Origin: Corallococcus carmarthensis
Lineage (GTDB): Bacteria > Myxococcota > Myxococcia > Myxococcales > Myxococcaceae
Direction of reading: 5' to 3'
Assembly (NCBI RefSeq): GCF_003611695.1
Contig: NZ_RAWE01000038.1
Location: 1 to 60,939, forward strand
DNA length: 60,939 nucleotides
Under the pieces are notes generated by a model. It was not told the origin of the DNA. It ran no database searches and worked only from the letters and a program-made list of their open reading frames with translations. Of this stretch, positions 25,535 through 32,613 are shown piece by piece (position 1 is the stretch's first letter; every line of letters begins with the position of its first letter). The translations under genes and the position numbers were made by a program.

Positions 25535-26898
25535 CACGGCGTCCCTCCGGCGGCGGTGGCCTTGGGGGTGAGGGTGAGGACGGTGAGGTTGGTGTCCTCG
25601 AGGTACTTCCTCGCGAACAGGGTGATCTGCTGGGGCGTCACGCTGCCCAGCATCTTCAGGTAGCTGGCGAGCGCGTCGGGGCGGCCCATCACGCCCGCGT
25701 AGAGGGCCAGGTCGATGGCCACGTCGCGCGGCGTCTCCAGGTCCATCAAGAGGCCGTAGCGCAGGTGGTCCTGGATGGCCTTCAAGCGCGCGCCATCCAC
25801 TGGGGCGCCGGCCACGGCCTTCACCTCGCGGCGCAGCACGGCGTCCACGGCGGCGCGGTGCTGCTCGTCCTGGAGGGTGGCGTCGATGGGGAAGAGGTAC
25901 GGGTCGCGGTGGGGCGTGTTGTAGACGTTCAGCGACTCCACGTACTGCTTCTCCAGCACCAGCTCCTTGTACGCGGGGCTGGTGTCGCCCACGAGGTACT
26001 CGGCGAGGATGGACTGGATGGCGGCGTCGGCCGTGTCCGCGCGGGCGGCGGGCGTGTGCCACGCGAGCACGTGGCGGGGCTGGGTGGGCTGCGGCCAGTC
26101 CACGTGGACGGAGCGGGCCTTCGTCTGCGGGGGCTCGGTGGGGATGGTGACGTTGGTGGGCTGGCGCGTCCAGCCGCCGTAGGCCTGGGTCACCTGGGAG
26201 ACCACCTGCGCGTCGTTGAAGTCACCGACGATGAAGAGCGTGGTGTTGGCGGGCGTGTACCAGCGCTCGAAGAACGAGCGGCTGTACGCGTACGCCTTGG
26301 GCATGGCCTGGATGTCCTCGTAGAAGCCCAGCGTGGTGTGCTGGTACGTGTGGCGCGTGAAGGCCGTCTTCGCCAGGGACTCCTCCAGCTTGAGGTCCGG
26401 GCCGGCGGCGTTCTTGTGGTACTCGCCCAGGACCGCGAGCGCCTCCGTCTGGAAGGCGGGCTCGGAGTACTCCAGGTTCTGGAAGCGGTCCGCCTCCAGC
26501 GCGATGAGCTTCTCCAGGCCGGCGGTGGGGCCGTACACCTGGTACACGGTGATGTCGTCGGTGGTGAACGCGTTGTCGTCGAAGCCGTAGCCGCCGAGGA
26601 TGCGCTCGCGCTGGCCCTCCGGGTTCGCCTTCGTGCCCTTGAACATCATGTGTTCGAAGAAGTGGGCGAAGCCGGTGCGGCCGGGCTCCACCTCGTTGCG
26701 CGAACCCACGCGCACGGCGGTGACGTACGCGACGATGCCGGGCGAGTTGAACGGCACGCGCACCACGGTGAGCCCGTTGGGCAGGCGCGTCGTGTTCAGC
26801 GTGTAGGGGAAGAAGCGGGAGGCGTCTGGAGGCGGCTCGGCGGACGCCGGAAGCACCGGCATCAGGAGCAGCAGCAGGAGGGGCAACAGGCGGCGCAT
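25534..26898 (-). CDS. M16-family zinc metallopeptidase, catalytic subunit
   Basis: A 454-residue exported protease (signal peptide 1-20 ending ASA). The inverted zinc motif HFFEH is intact at residues 79-83 (FAHFFEHMMFKGT), with the downstream glutamate region of the family (ALEADRFQNLEYSEPAFQTEALAVLGEY). M16 enzymes degrade or process peptides inside a closed chamber built from an active and an inactive half. The inactive half is encoded immediately downstream. Substrates are unknown. Confidence 0.92.
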   Translation of the reverse strand: MRRLLPLLLLLLMPVLPASAEPPPDASRFFPYTLNTTRLPNGLTVVRVPFNSPGIVAYVTAVRVGSRNEVEPGRTGFAHFFEHMMFKGTKANPEGQRERILGGYGFDDNAFTTDDITVYQVYGPTAGLEKLIALEADRFQNLEYSEPAFQTEALAVLGEYHKNAAGPDLKLEESLAKTAFTRHTYQHTTLGFYEDIQAMPKAYAYSRSFFERWYTPANTTLFIVGDFNDAQVVSQVTQAYGGWTRQPTNVTIPTEPPQTKARSVHVDWPQPTQPRHVLAWHTPAARADTADAAIQSILAEYLVGDTSPAYKELVLEKQYVESLNVYNTPHRDPYLFPIDATLQDEQHRAAVDAVLRREVKAVAGAPVDGARLKAIQDHLRYGLLMDLETPRDVAIDLALYAGVMGRPDALASYLKMLGSVTPQQITLFARKYLEDTNLTVLTLTPKATAAGGTP

Positions 26899-27005
26899 GC
26901 GCGGACCCTTTCGGTGCCGGGAAAGCGCGGGACGTTACGCCGGAGGTAGGCCGGGTGGGGGAGGCTTTCTGAAAGCGCGTGTCACCTGCGCACCAGAGCC
27001 GCGCC

Positions 27006-28013
27006 TCACACGGTGATGACGATCTTCCCGAAGTGGCCGCCGGACTCCATGTGGCGCAGGGCCTCGCGGGCCTGGGTGAAGGGGAAGACGCGGTCGATGA
27101 CGGGCCGGGTCTTCTCCTGCGTCATGGCCTTGAGCATGTCCTCGAACATCTCGCGGCTGCCCACGTAGGTGCTGACGACGCGCAGGTGCCGGGTGCTGGT
27201 GGTGCGGATGTCCGGCTTGCCGGGAGCGCCGGTGAGCAGGCCGATGAGCGCGATGTGGCCGCCCTCCTTCGTGGCCTCGACGGAGCGGGGCAGCGTGCCC
27301 GCGCCGCCCACCTCCAGCACATGGTCCACGCCCTGGCCGCCGGTGAGGGTGAGCACGGCCTTCTCCCAGTCCGGCGTCTGGCGGTAGTTGATGAGCCCGT
27401 CCGCGCCCAGCTGCTTCGCGCGTTGGAGCTTGGCGTCCTGGCTGGAGGTGATGAGGACGCGGGCGCCGAGGAGGCGGGCGAACTGGAGGGCGAAGATGGA
27501 CACGCCGCCGGTGCCCTGCGCGAGCACGGTCTGCCCGGCCTTGAGGCCGCCCTGGGGGACGAGCGCGTTCCAGGCGGTGACGGCGGCACAAGGGAGGGTG
27601 GCCCCCTCCTCGTAGGAGAGCCAGTCGGGGAGGACGACGAGCCCTTCGGCGTCCAGGCAGACGTACTCCGACAGGACGCCGGGGATGCCGCCGCCGAGCG
27701 CGTGGGCGACCTTCTCCGGGGTGCGTTCACCGTCGGTCCAGACCTGGAAGAAGGTGGGGGACACGCGGTCGCCGACCTTCACGCGGGTGACGCCGTGGCC
27801 CACGGCGACGACCTGTCCGGCGCCGTCGGAGCAGGGGATGAGCGGGAGCTTCAGGCCCGGGTAGGTGCCGCGGGCGATGATGAGGTCGCGGTAGTTGAGG
27901 GAGACGGCGTGGATGCGGACGAGCGCCTGGCCGGGGCCCGGTTGGGGCTGGGGCGTCTCCACGAGGTTCCAGCTGGAGGAGCCGGTGGTGTGCTGGAGCT
28001 CGTACGCCTGCAT
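27006..28013 (-). CDS. Zinc-less MDR-family NAD(P)-dependent oxidoreductase
   Basis: A 335-residue medium-chain dehydrogenase/reductase of the quinone-oxidoreductase-like group. The N-terminal GroES-like domain has SLNYRDLIIARGTYP. The Rossmann nucleotide site is GTGGVSIFALQFARLLGARVLITSS, and the C-terminal part ends FGKIVITV. The cysteine and histidine ligands of the catalytic zinc in alcohol dehydrogenases are absent, so it probably reduces an alpha,beta-unsaturated carbonyl or quinone. It is a single gene, transcribed divergently from ssrA. Confidence 0.88.
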   Translation of the reverse strand: MQAYELQHTTGSSSWNLVETPQPQPGPGQALVRIHAVSLNYRDLIIARGTYPGLKLPLIPCSDGAGQVVAVGHGVTRVKVGDRVSPTFFQVWTDGERTPEKVAHALGGGIPGVLSEYVCLDAEGLVVLPDWLSYEEGATLPCAAVTAWNALVPQGGLKAGQTVLAQGTGGVSIFALQFARLLGARVLITSSQDAKLQRAKQLGADGLINYRQTPDWEKAVLTLTGGQGVDHVLEVGGAGTLPRSVEATKEGGHIALIGLLTGAPGKPDIRTTSTRHLRVVSTYVGSREMFEDMLKAMTQEKTRPVIDRVFPFTQAREALRHMESGGHFGKIVITV

Positions 28014-28098
28014 GGGTGTGACTCCGGAAGGAGGGGCTGCCCGTGGGGCAGGCAGGGAGGGGGATGTTGCCGGAGCGACCTCCGTGCATTCAGGAGGA

Positions 28099-28126
28099 TT
28101 GACGGGGGGCGTTCAGCGGTTAATGT
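28099..28126 (+). promoter_or_regulatory. Candidate ssrA promoter
   Basis: TTGACG (28099-28104), then 16 bases, then TAATGT (28121-28126), placed about 45 bases upstream of the mature tmRNA 5' end. That leaves room for a short precursor leader to be removed by RNase P. Confidence 0.5.
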
Positions 28127-28171
28127 AGGTCGAGTGCGGAGCAGCGGTGGCCGCATGACGTACATCGAACC

Positions 28172-28532
28172 GGGGGCGACCTGGCTTCGACGGGGGCAAT
28201 GACGTTCGAGACGCGTGCCGAGCTTGTTGGGTGCTCGTAAAACCGCCGACAACAACACAAAAGCCAACGACAACGTTGAGCTCGCGCTGGCTGCCTAACT
28301 AGCAGTCTCTAGTGCGCGGTCCCCCTGCTCTCGGTCCGTGGGGTGGGGATGGGCCGTCATAATGCGGACTGGCTGCCAAGGGTGCCTGGGCCCGAGGCGG
28401 CGAGATCTTTCCAGGACCGGCATCGGGAATCCCGTCCGTGGGAGTCCAGGTGACGTAGCAAATCGCGGACTACGCACGTAGGGTCAAAGAGCCGACGGCT
28501 TTCGGACGAGGGTTCGATTCCCTCCGCCTCCA
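28172..28532 (+). ncRNA. ssrA: Transfer-messenger RNA
   Basis: About 361 nt. The 5' end GGGGGCGACCTGGCTTCGAC pairs with the 3' acceptor strand CGCCTCC (28525-28531, one G-U pair), with discriminator A at 28532; the T-arm GGTTCGATTCC is intact. The tag frame resumes at GCC 28245 and ends at TAA 28296-28298, giving ADNNTKANDNVELALAA, which ends in the usual protease-targeting LAA. tmRNA rescues stalled ribosomes together with SmpB. The 3' end is the prophage attachment site, so this part has probably been supplied by the phage att copy. CCA is not fully encoded. Confidence 0.96.
28470..28532. other. attL region at ssrA 3' end
   Basis: The integrase frame and the tmRNA 3' end overlap here, and prophage genes begin directly to the left of the int stop. 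This marks the host/phage junction attL inside or next to the tmRNA T-arm and acceptor stem. The matching attR lies beyond the right edge of the window, so the exact core cannot be set. Confidence 0.75.
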
Positions 28533-29774
28533 CATAGAAGTTGCCGTATCCATTGAGTGTTTCTCCTGACGTAACACCGACGTAACAGCGACCGCGCTCC
28601 CCGAGGGCAGCAGCCCCTCGGGGAGGGTGAGCTTGAGCATCGCGACCTGCTCGCACAGCACGTGCCAGGGCGGCGTGGTGTAGGCATCCACGATGTCGCC
28701 TTCGGGCCCGTGGGTGACCCAGCGGAGCAGCTCCTTCCGCGCTCCATCCCCAATTGCCAGGGAGATGAACGTCCGACGGGCATCGTGCTGCCGGCGGCGG
28801 CGCAGGCCCAACAGTTCGAGGTCCTCCAAGAGGCGCTTGTAGCTGGAGGACGAGCTGAGCAGCCCGCCATCCACGGACGGGACGATGAAGTCCTCGGGTT
28901 CCGGCGGGCGGCCGTACTGCCGTGCCCACCCCTCCGCGTGCCAGGCCGCTAGGAGTTGCGCCAGGGCAGGGTGGACGGGCACCTCGCGCACCACGCCCGT
29001 CTTCGTCGCCGCCTTCAGCACCTTCCGCTTCGAGGCATAGCTGGTGTCCACGACGAGCTTGCCCAGCGGGGTGGTGCCGGGCAGGTAGTCGCGCCACCGC
29101 CGCGGGCTGATTTCGTTGACCCGCAGGCCGCCCAGGTTCTCCAGCGCGTAGAGGACGCGGTGCCGCTCCGGGAGGCGCTGGTCAGTGACAAGCATCAGCA
29201 CTTCTTCGCGCGTGAACACCGCTTCTCGACGCCACGTCGGGTCTCGGTCCAGCTTCTTCGGCAGTTCCCCGCGGCGCTGCTTCAGAACGCACGGCGTCGC
29301 CGCGATGAGCTCCTCCGTGAGTGCGTCGCTGAACATCACCCGCAGCGCACCGTAGATGTGCAGGATGGTGCGAGGGGCGAGCTTCCTCTTGCCCTGCACA
29401 GTCTTTTTGGCCTCCAGCGCTCGGACGAGCTGAAGGACATGCCTGGGCCGCACCTCACTCAGGAGCATGTCGCCGATGAGTGGGAGCGCGTGCTGCAGGC
29501 GGTCTTCGTCGGAGTCTGAGGAGGCAACCCCCCTCGCCCGTCGCTCGTTCAGCCAGCGCTCGGCGTACCGCCGGACGGTGATGGGACCCAAGCCCGCACC
29601 CGCGAGTCCGCTCTCCTTCTCCGCGCGCACCTTCCGTTCAATGGTCGCCAGCAGCTTGCGCGCCACCGTTTCGTCCTTGCTCTTGGAGGACTTGTACCTG
29701 CGAACACCTGTGGCGTCGTAGAACCAGACCCACCAGAAAGGGGAGTCGGCGCGCTGGTAGATCTCCCCGCTCAT
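28470..29774 (-). CDS. int: Prophage tyrosine integrase ending antisense to tmRNA
   Basis: A 434-residue tyrosine recombinase. It has an N-terminal arm-binding region, a core-binding domain (about 63-165), and a catalytic domain with Arg218 (GGLRVNEI), the H330-D-A-R333 box, His355 (WVTHG) and Tyr365 (DAYTT). It cuts and joins attP and attB. The last 20 residues (WRRRESNPRPKAVGSLTLRA) are encoded antisense to the tmRNA acceptor/T-arm, because the frame runs through attL into ssrA. The episomal phage should therefore carry a different C-terminus unless attP restores it. The start overlaps the stop of the upstream excisionase-like gene. Confidence 0.93.
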   Translation of the reverse strand: MSGEIYQRADSPFWWVWFYDATGVRRYKSSKSKDETVARKLLATIERKVRAEKESGLAGAGLGPITVRRYAERWLNERRARGVASSDSDEDRLQHALPLIGDMLLSEVRPRHVLQLVRALEAKKTVQGKRKLAPRTILHIYGALRVMFSDALTEELIAATPCVLKQRRGELPKKLDRDPTWRREAVFTREEVLMLVTDQRLPERHRVLYALENLGGLRVNEISPRRWRDYLPGTTPLGKLVVDTSYASKRKVLKAATKTGVVREVPVHPALAQLLAAWHAEGWARQYGRPPEPEDFIVPSVDGGLLSSSSSYKRLLEDLELLGLRRRRQHDARRTFISLAIGDGARKELLRWVTHGPEGDIVDAYTTPPWHVLCEQVAMLKLTLPEGLLPSGSAVAVTSVLRQEKHSMDTATSMWRRRESNPRPKAVGSLTLRA

Positions 29775-30073
29775 CAGCCGGCCCGCCCGAGCGCCTTGTC
29801 CGCCAGCCGTTCAATATCGACGTCGGACGTCGCCTCTCCAGGCTCCCGTGCCATCACCTCCAAGAGTTGTCGCCGACTGACCCTCACGTTGCGGCCCTCG
29901 CCGTACCGCTTCAGTGTCCCGTCGCGGAGCCATCGACGAATGCTGGTGACGCCGTAGCTCACGAGCGCGGCGGCCTGGGTAACGGTGAGGAGGTCTCCTG
30001 TTGTCCCGGGGGCAGCGCTCAACTCCTCGCGGAGCACCCTCCGGATGATGCTCTCCAGCTGTACTTCGGTCAT
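29774..30073 (-). CDS. Excisionase-like helix-turn-helix protein
   Basis: A 99-residue protein with a central MerR/Xis-type winged helix: LLTVTQAAALVSYGVTSIRRWLRDGTLKRYGEGRNVRVSRRQLLEVM (about 28-75). The AAAL...IRRWLRDGTL...RVS pattern is that of the small HTH_17 DNA-binding proteins often used as excisionases. Its stop overlaps the integrase ATG (ATGA), so dosage of the two is coupled. It probably controls the direction of recombination, but could instead be a small repressor. Confidence 0.82.
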   Translation of the reverse strand: MTEVQLESIIRRVLREELSAAPGTTGDLLTVTQAAALVSYGVTSIRRWLRDGTLKRYGEGRNVRVSRRQLLEVMAREPGEATSDVDIERLADKALGRAG

Positions 30074-30621
30074 CGAACTCCCCCGCTCGGACGATACTGA
30101 ACAAGATGATAGGTCGAGAAGATGAGCAACGACCCTAGAGGTCGAAGCCTCGTCCGCAGCTGTTCGCAGGCATTGGCGTGCTCCCAGCCACGCGCGCGTT
30201 GAGCAACTCCCGCGCCAGCGGCGTGCAGAAGGGCACTGATGTCAGGTCGTCTCATGAAGAGACATGCGTCTCGCTCGCGAGACGGCACGGATGCCGAGAC
30301 GCTGGGGCTGGCGTTGGCGTTGGGATGGTCGTCGTGCCCTGCGTGACCCATGCGAACCCCACCCAGAAACAAAGAGGTGCTCCGCCGACGGACCTAAGAA
30401 ACGCCGACGGAGCACCGGAGGGCGGGTGTCCCGACATCACTCGGGTGCACCGGCCTTTTCTGGTAGCCGGCCGCACGAAGGCGGAGGCCAAGCTCGATTT
30501 GGGAGGCGATCCACCGCTTAGGTCACTGCTTCAGCGGACCGCTGGAACTACGCAATACCTCAAAAGGGGTAACACCAGTCAGGCAGCCGCGCAAGTGGGC
30601 ATCTCGCGGAAGACGGGCGCA
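30074..30621. other. Gene-poor stretch in prophage left arm
   Basis: About 550 bases with no convincing gene. Frames here have poor composition or are antisense shadows. It holds a hairpin at 30376-30416 and the upstream region of the excisionase/integrase pair, which has an AT-richer patch (ACTGAACAAGATGATAG) near 30100 that could carry the int/xis promoter. Confidence 0.5.
30376..30416 (-). terminator. Hairpin downstream of the 284-aa prophage gene
   Basis: Stem GGTGCTCCG / CGGAGCACC with an internal direct repeat (CCGACGGA twice). Read on the minus strand, the stem is followed by TCTTTGTTTCTG. It lies about 200 bases after the minus-strand gene ending at 30622 and could end its transcript before int/xis. 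Confidence 0.55.
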
Positions 30622-31476
30622 CTACATGCCGGCGGGGCGGTAGCACTTGCCCTTGTGCTCATACTGCTTGTCGCCGCACGGAGCTTGTCGGTCGGTGGCA
30701 ACCCAACACGCCCCGTTGATCAGTCGCTCGCTGGCATCGGGGTCGCAGTCTTTCGTCTTCTGGCCCTTGAGTGGGCGCTTTGGGACCTCAATCGACATTT
30801 CGGGCGCATCAGGCGTCGAGGCCGCGAGAACGAGGCCAATGGGCACGTGCGGTGGTCGCGCCGGCGTCGGCCCCGAGGCTCCGCTCGGCATCATGATGGA
30901 GCCCAGGATGGCGGCGCCCGCGAGGACGACGGATACGTAGCCGCTCGTCAGCGTGTTGCTCCAGGTCCGTGCGAGCACCCGCCGGGCTCTCCTCCAGTGC
31001 CTGCGCGAGCGCAGGATGGGACCGCGGGGCCGAGCTGGGGCGCGAAGGTGCGCCATGGTGGCGGCCAGTTCGCTGCGCGTGCAGGTGGACTGCACCATCG
31101 CCTTGGCGAGGCTCAAGGCGCCCTCCGCGACGCGCGCCACGTCCGCGTCGGATGCGTCCTCCGACACGTTGGCCAGCCGGACACGGACGCGCGAGGGCGC
31201 ATCCTCCGTAGCTGCTCGCGCGGAGACGACCATGTCCACGTCCACGTCCGGGTGGAAGTCCGGGTTCCGTCCCGTGGCATGGAGGTCGAGCGACGGGGCG
31301 CCCGTCTTCGCGTCGCGCACCTGGTATAGGCGGCCCAGCAGGATGCGCCGGTAACGGCGGATGATGATGTCGAGCGGTCGCTCATGGCTTCCCGCGCGCG
31401 AGGCCTTCGTGTTGCTGCCCCCACTGCGCAAGGACACCGACACCGGGCCCCGCCAGATATTCTCCGCCTGCCGCAT
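30622..31476 (-). CDS. Membrane protein with kinase-type cysteine tail
   Basis: A 284-residue protein from ATG 31476, which has GAGG at good spacing; longer frames are possible. A soluble N-terminal domain is followed by one membrane segment (SGYVSVVLAGAAILGSIMM). The outer C-terminal domain has a four-cysteine pattern: KTKDCDPDASERLINGACWV ... APCGDKQYEHKGKCYRPAGM. This tail closely resembles the extracytoplasmic C-terminus of many myxobacterial Ser/Thr kinases, but no kinase domain is present. It sits by the putative control region of the prophage, divergent from the next gene. It may be a lysogeny-conversion factor; the function is not known. Confidence 0.72.
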   Translation of the reverse strand: MRQAENIWRGPVSVSLRSGGSNTKASRAGSHERPLDIIIRRYRRILLGRLYQVRDAKTGAPSLDLHATGRNPDFHPDVDVDMVVSARAATEDAPSRVRVRLANVSEDASDADVARVAEGALSLAKAMVQSTCTRSELAATMAHLRAPARPRGPILRSRRHWRRARRVLARTWSNTLTSGYVSVVLAGAAILGSIMMPSGASGPTPARPPHVPIGLVLAASTPDAPEMSIEVPKRPLKGQKTKDCDPDASERLINGACWVATDRQAPCGDKQYEHKGKCYRPAGM

Positions 31477-31548
31477 ATGCCGCCTCGCGCGTGGTCGCCT
31501 GATGTCGTGGTGGTCGGATCCTCTCCGAGGGACCGAACACGCCAAAAT

Positions 31549-31610
31549 GTATCCCATACGGGATTCAGGTCAAGAGGCTTGGGTTGCGAGTGGGATTCAG
31601 ATGGGGATAC
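31549..31610. promoter_or_regulatory. Candidate operator in divergent intergenic region
   Basis: GGGATTCAG occurs twice (31560-31568 and 31592-31600), 32 bases apart, about three helical turns. The pair is bracketed by inverted GTATCCC (31549-31555) and GGGGATAC (31603-31610). The element lies between divergent prophage genes starting at 31476 and 31638, which is where a phage repressor would be expected to act. Confidence 0.5.
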
Positions 31611-31637
31611 AAATGGCGCCCGCATACGGAGGTGCCG

Positions 31638-31922
31638 ATGCTGTTCGAGCCCGAAGAAGAGAAGTTCGACGACCAGTTCAGCATGCGCGCCCCTGCCTCT
31701 CTTGGTGAGCGCGCGAAGGCCATGAAGGAAGCGGAGCGGCTGCGCTCCGTTAACAGCGCCCGCGTCAAGGCGATGCTCCTAGGCTTCAGCGTGTACGACT
31801 GCCTCTCGAAGCATTCCGACACTGTGCGTTCGCTGGCGGCCAGCGAACGGCTCGGGCCCGACGAGGTTGCGGTCCGGCTGCTGGAGGAAGCCCTCGCGGC
31901 CCGGGAGAAGAAGCGGCGGTAG
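31638..31922 (+). CDS. Small prophage protein, possible regulator
   Basis: A 94-residue protein from ATG 31638, which has GGAGGT five bases upstream. It is highly charged and helical (SLGERAKAMKEAERLRSVNSARVKAMLLGFSVYDCLSKHSDTVRSLAASERLGPDEVAVRLLEEALAAREKKRR). The C-terminal helix-turn-helix-like pattern and its position beside paired operator-like repeats suggest a small DNA-binding protein. I do not recognise a named family. Confidence 0.65.
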   Translation: MLFEPEEEKFDDQFSMRAPASLGERAKAMKEAERLRSVNSARVKAMLLGFSVYDCLSKHSDTVRSLAASERLGPDEVAVRLLEEALAAREKKRR

Positions 31923-31932
31923 ATCCGGCGTC

Positions 31933-31956
31933 GCCCCTTCCTCTGCGGAGGAGGGC
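31933..31956 (+). promoter_or_regulatory. Start-codon stem-loop (GCCCCTTC type), before 31959 gene
   Basis: GCCC (31933-31936) and GGGC (31953-31956) pair across a loop beginning CTTCCTCT, ending two bases before ATG 31959. It is the longest-loop version of the element seen at many prophage starts. The Shine-Dalgarno GGAGGAGGG lies in its 3' half. Confidence 0.55.
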
Positions 31957-31958
31957 TG

Positions 31959-32180
31959 ATGCGTCACCGCCGACCCAGGAAGCCGTCACCCGAGCTGCAG
32001 CGTCACCGGCAGGTCCGCGCGGACTACCTGCGCGACCTCGCCCGGATCCAGGGCAAGGCCGACCCGAGCCCTCCGCCGCCGCGCGAGCTACCCCCCGAGG
32101 AGCTCTGCCCCACCTGCGGCGGCCCGACCTTCGTCATGAGCTACGGCCGGGTGTGCAGCCTGGGACTGCATGACGGCTGA
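31959..32180 (+). CDS. Small CPxCGG zinc-knuckle protein
   Basis: A 73-residue basic protein. The N-terminal half is Arg-rich and helical, a Pro-rich linker follows, and then CPTCGG near residue 50 with a further Cys (YGRVCSLG) that could complete a small metal site. A strong ribosome site (GGAGGAGGG) precedes the ATG. It is probably a prophage accessory protein; no function is assigned. Confidence 0.6.
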   Translation: MRHRRPRKPSPELQRHRQVRADYLRDLARIQGKADPSPPPPRELPPEELCPTCGGPTFVMSYGRVCSLGLHDG

Positions 32181-32247
32181 ACGCTTGTCAGGTGCCAAAG
32201 AGGACAGGGGCCGTGCTACGGCTGGGCACTCTTCGCCTGGAGGGGGC

Positions 32248-32610
32248 ATGTCCCGCGTTGTGGTAGTCGTTGCTGTACTGGCTGTCGGTTGCTGCGTGAT
32301 GTCGTGTCGGCCGAGCGAACGCTCCAAGTACCTCAAGCGCACCGATGTCTCGTTTGAGGAGCTGCAGGCCGTCAGGCTGCGGCGTGTCGAGGTTGGCATG
32401 CCACAGGATGCAGTTCGCGCTTCGTGGGGGAAGCCCTGTGAGTCCAAAACCGAGACAACCGCCGAAGGACAGAAGGCTCGATGGATGTATTGCTCGAAGT
32501 GCCCACGTCGCGTCCGCGAGTTCCTAACCGAGGGCAACCAACCCGTTCAGTGCGCGGGCGAGAAGCTGGTGACCTTCCGCGATGGGCGAGTGACTGAAAT
32601 TCGGGAGTAA
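32248..32610 (+). CDS. BamE/SmpA-like small lipoprotein
   Basis: A 120-residue lipoprotein from ATG 32248 with GGAGGGGG just upstream. Signal MSRVVVVVAVLAVGCCVMSC has the likely lipidated Cys at 16 or 20. The mature part (VEVGMPQDAVRASWGKPCESK ... ARWMYCSKC ... VTFRDGRVTEIRE) follows the beta-alpha pattern of the SmpA/OmlA fold, where a short GM-x-x-x-V-x-x-x-x-G-x-P helix is followed by strands and a final FxDGxV. The function in a prophage is unclear: it could be surface exclusion or envelope adaptation. It meets the tail-tip gene tail to tail. Confidence 0.7.
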   Translation: MSRVVVVVAVLAVGCCVMSCRPSERSKYLKRTDVSFEELQAVRLRRVEVGMPQDAVRASWGKPCESKTETTAEGQKARWMYCSKCPRRVREFLTEGNQPVQCAGEKLVTFRDGRVTEIRE

Positions 32611-32613
32611 TCC

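Noticed and set aside
28470-28532. Integrase C-terminus RRRESNPRP as a conserved protein motif
   Set aside because: This string is simply the antisense translation of a tRNA-like T-arm, here that of tmRNA.
30070-30372. Minus-strand 100-codon frame upstream of the excisionase-like gene
   Set aside because: No good ribosome site, irregular composition, and it overlaps the likely int/xis promoter region.
30178-31329. Plus-strand 383-codon frame
   Set aside because: Covers the opposite strand of the membrane protein with the cysteine tail. No domain, and poor composition.
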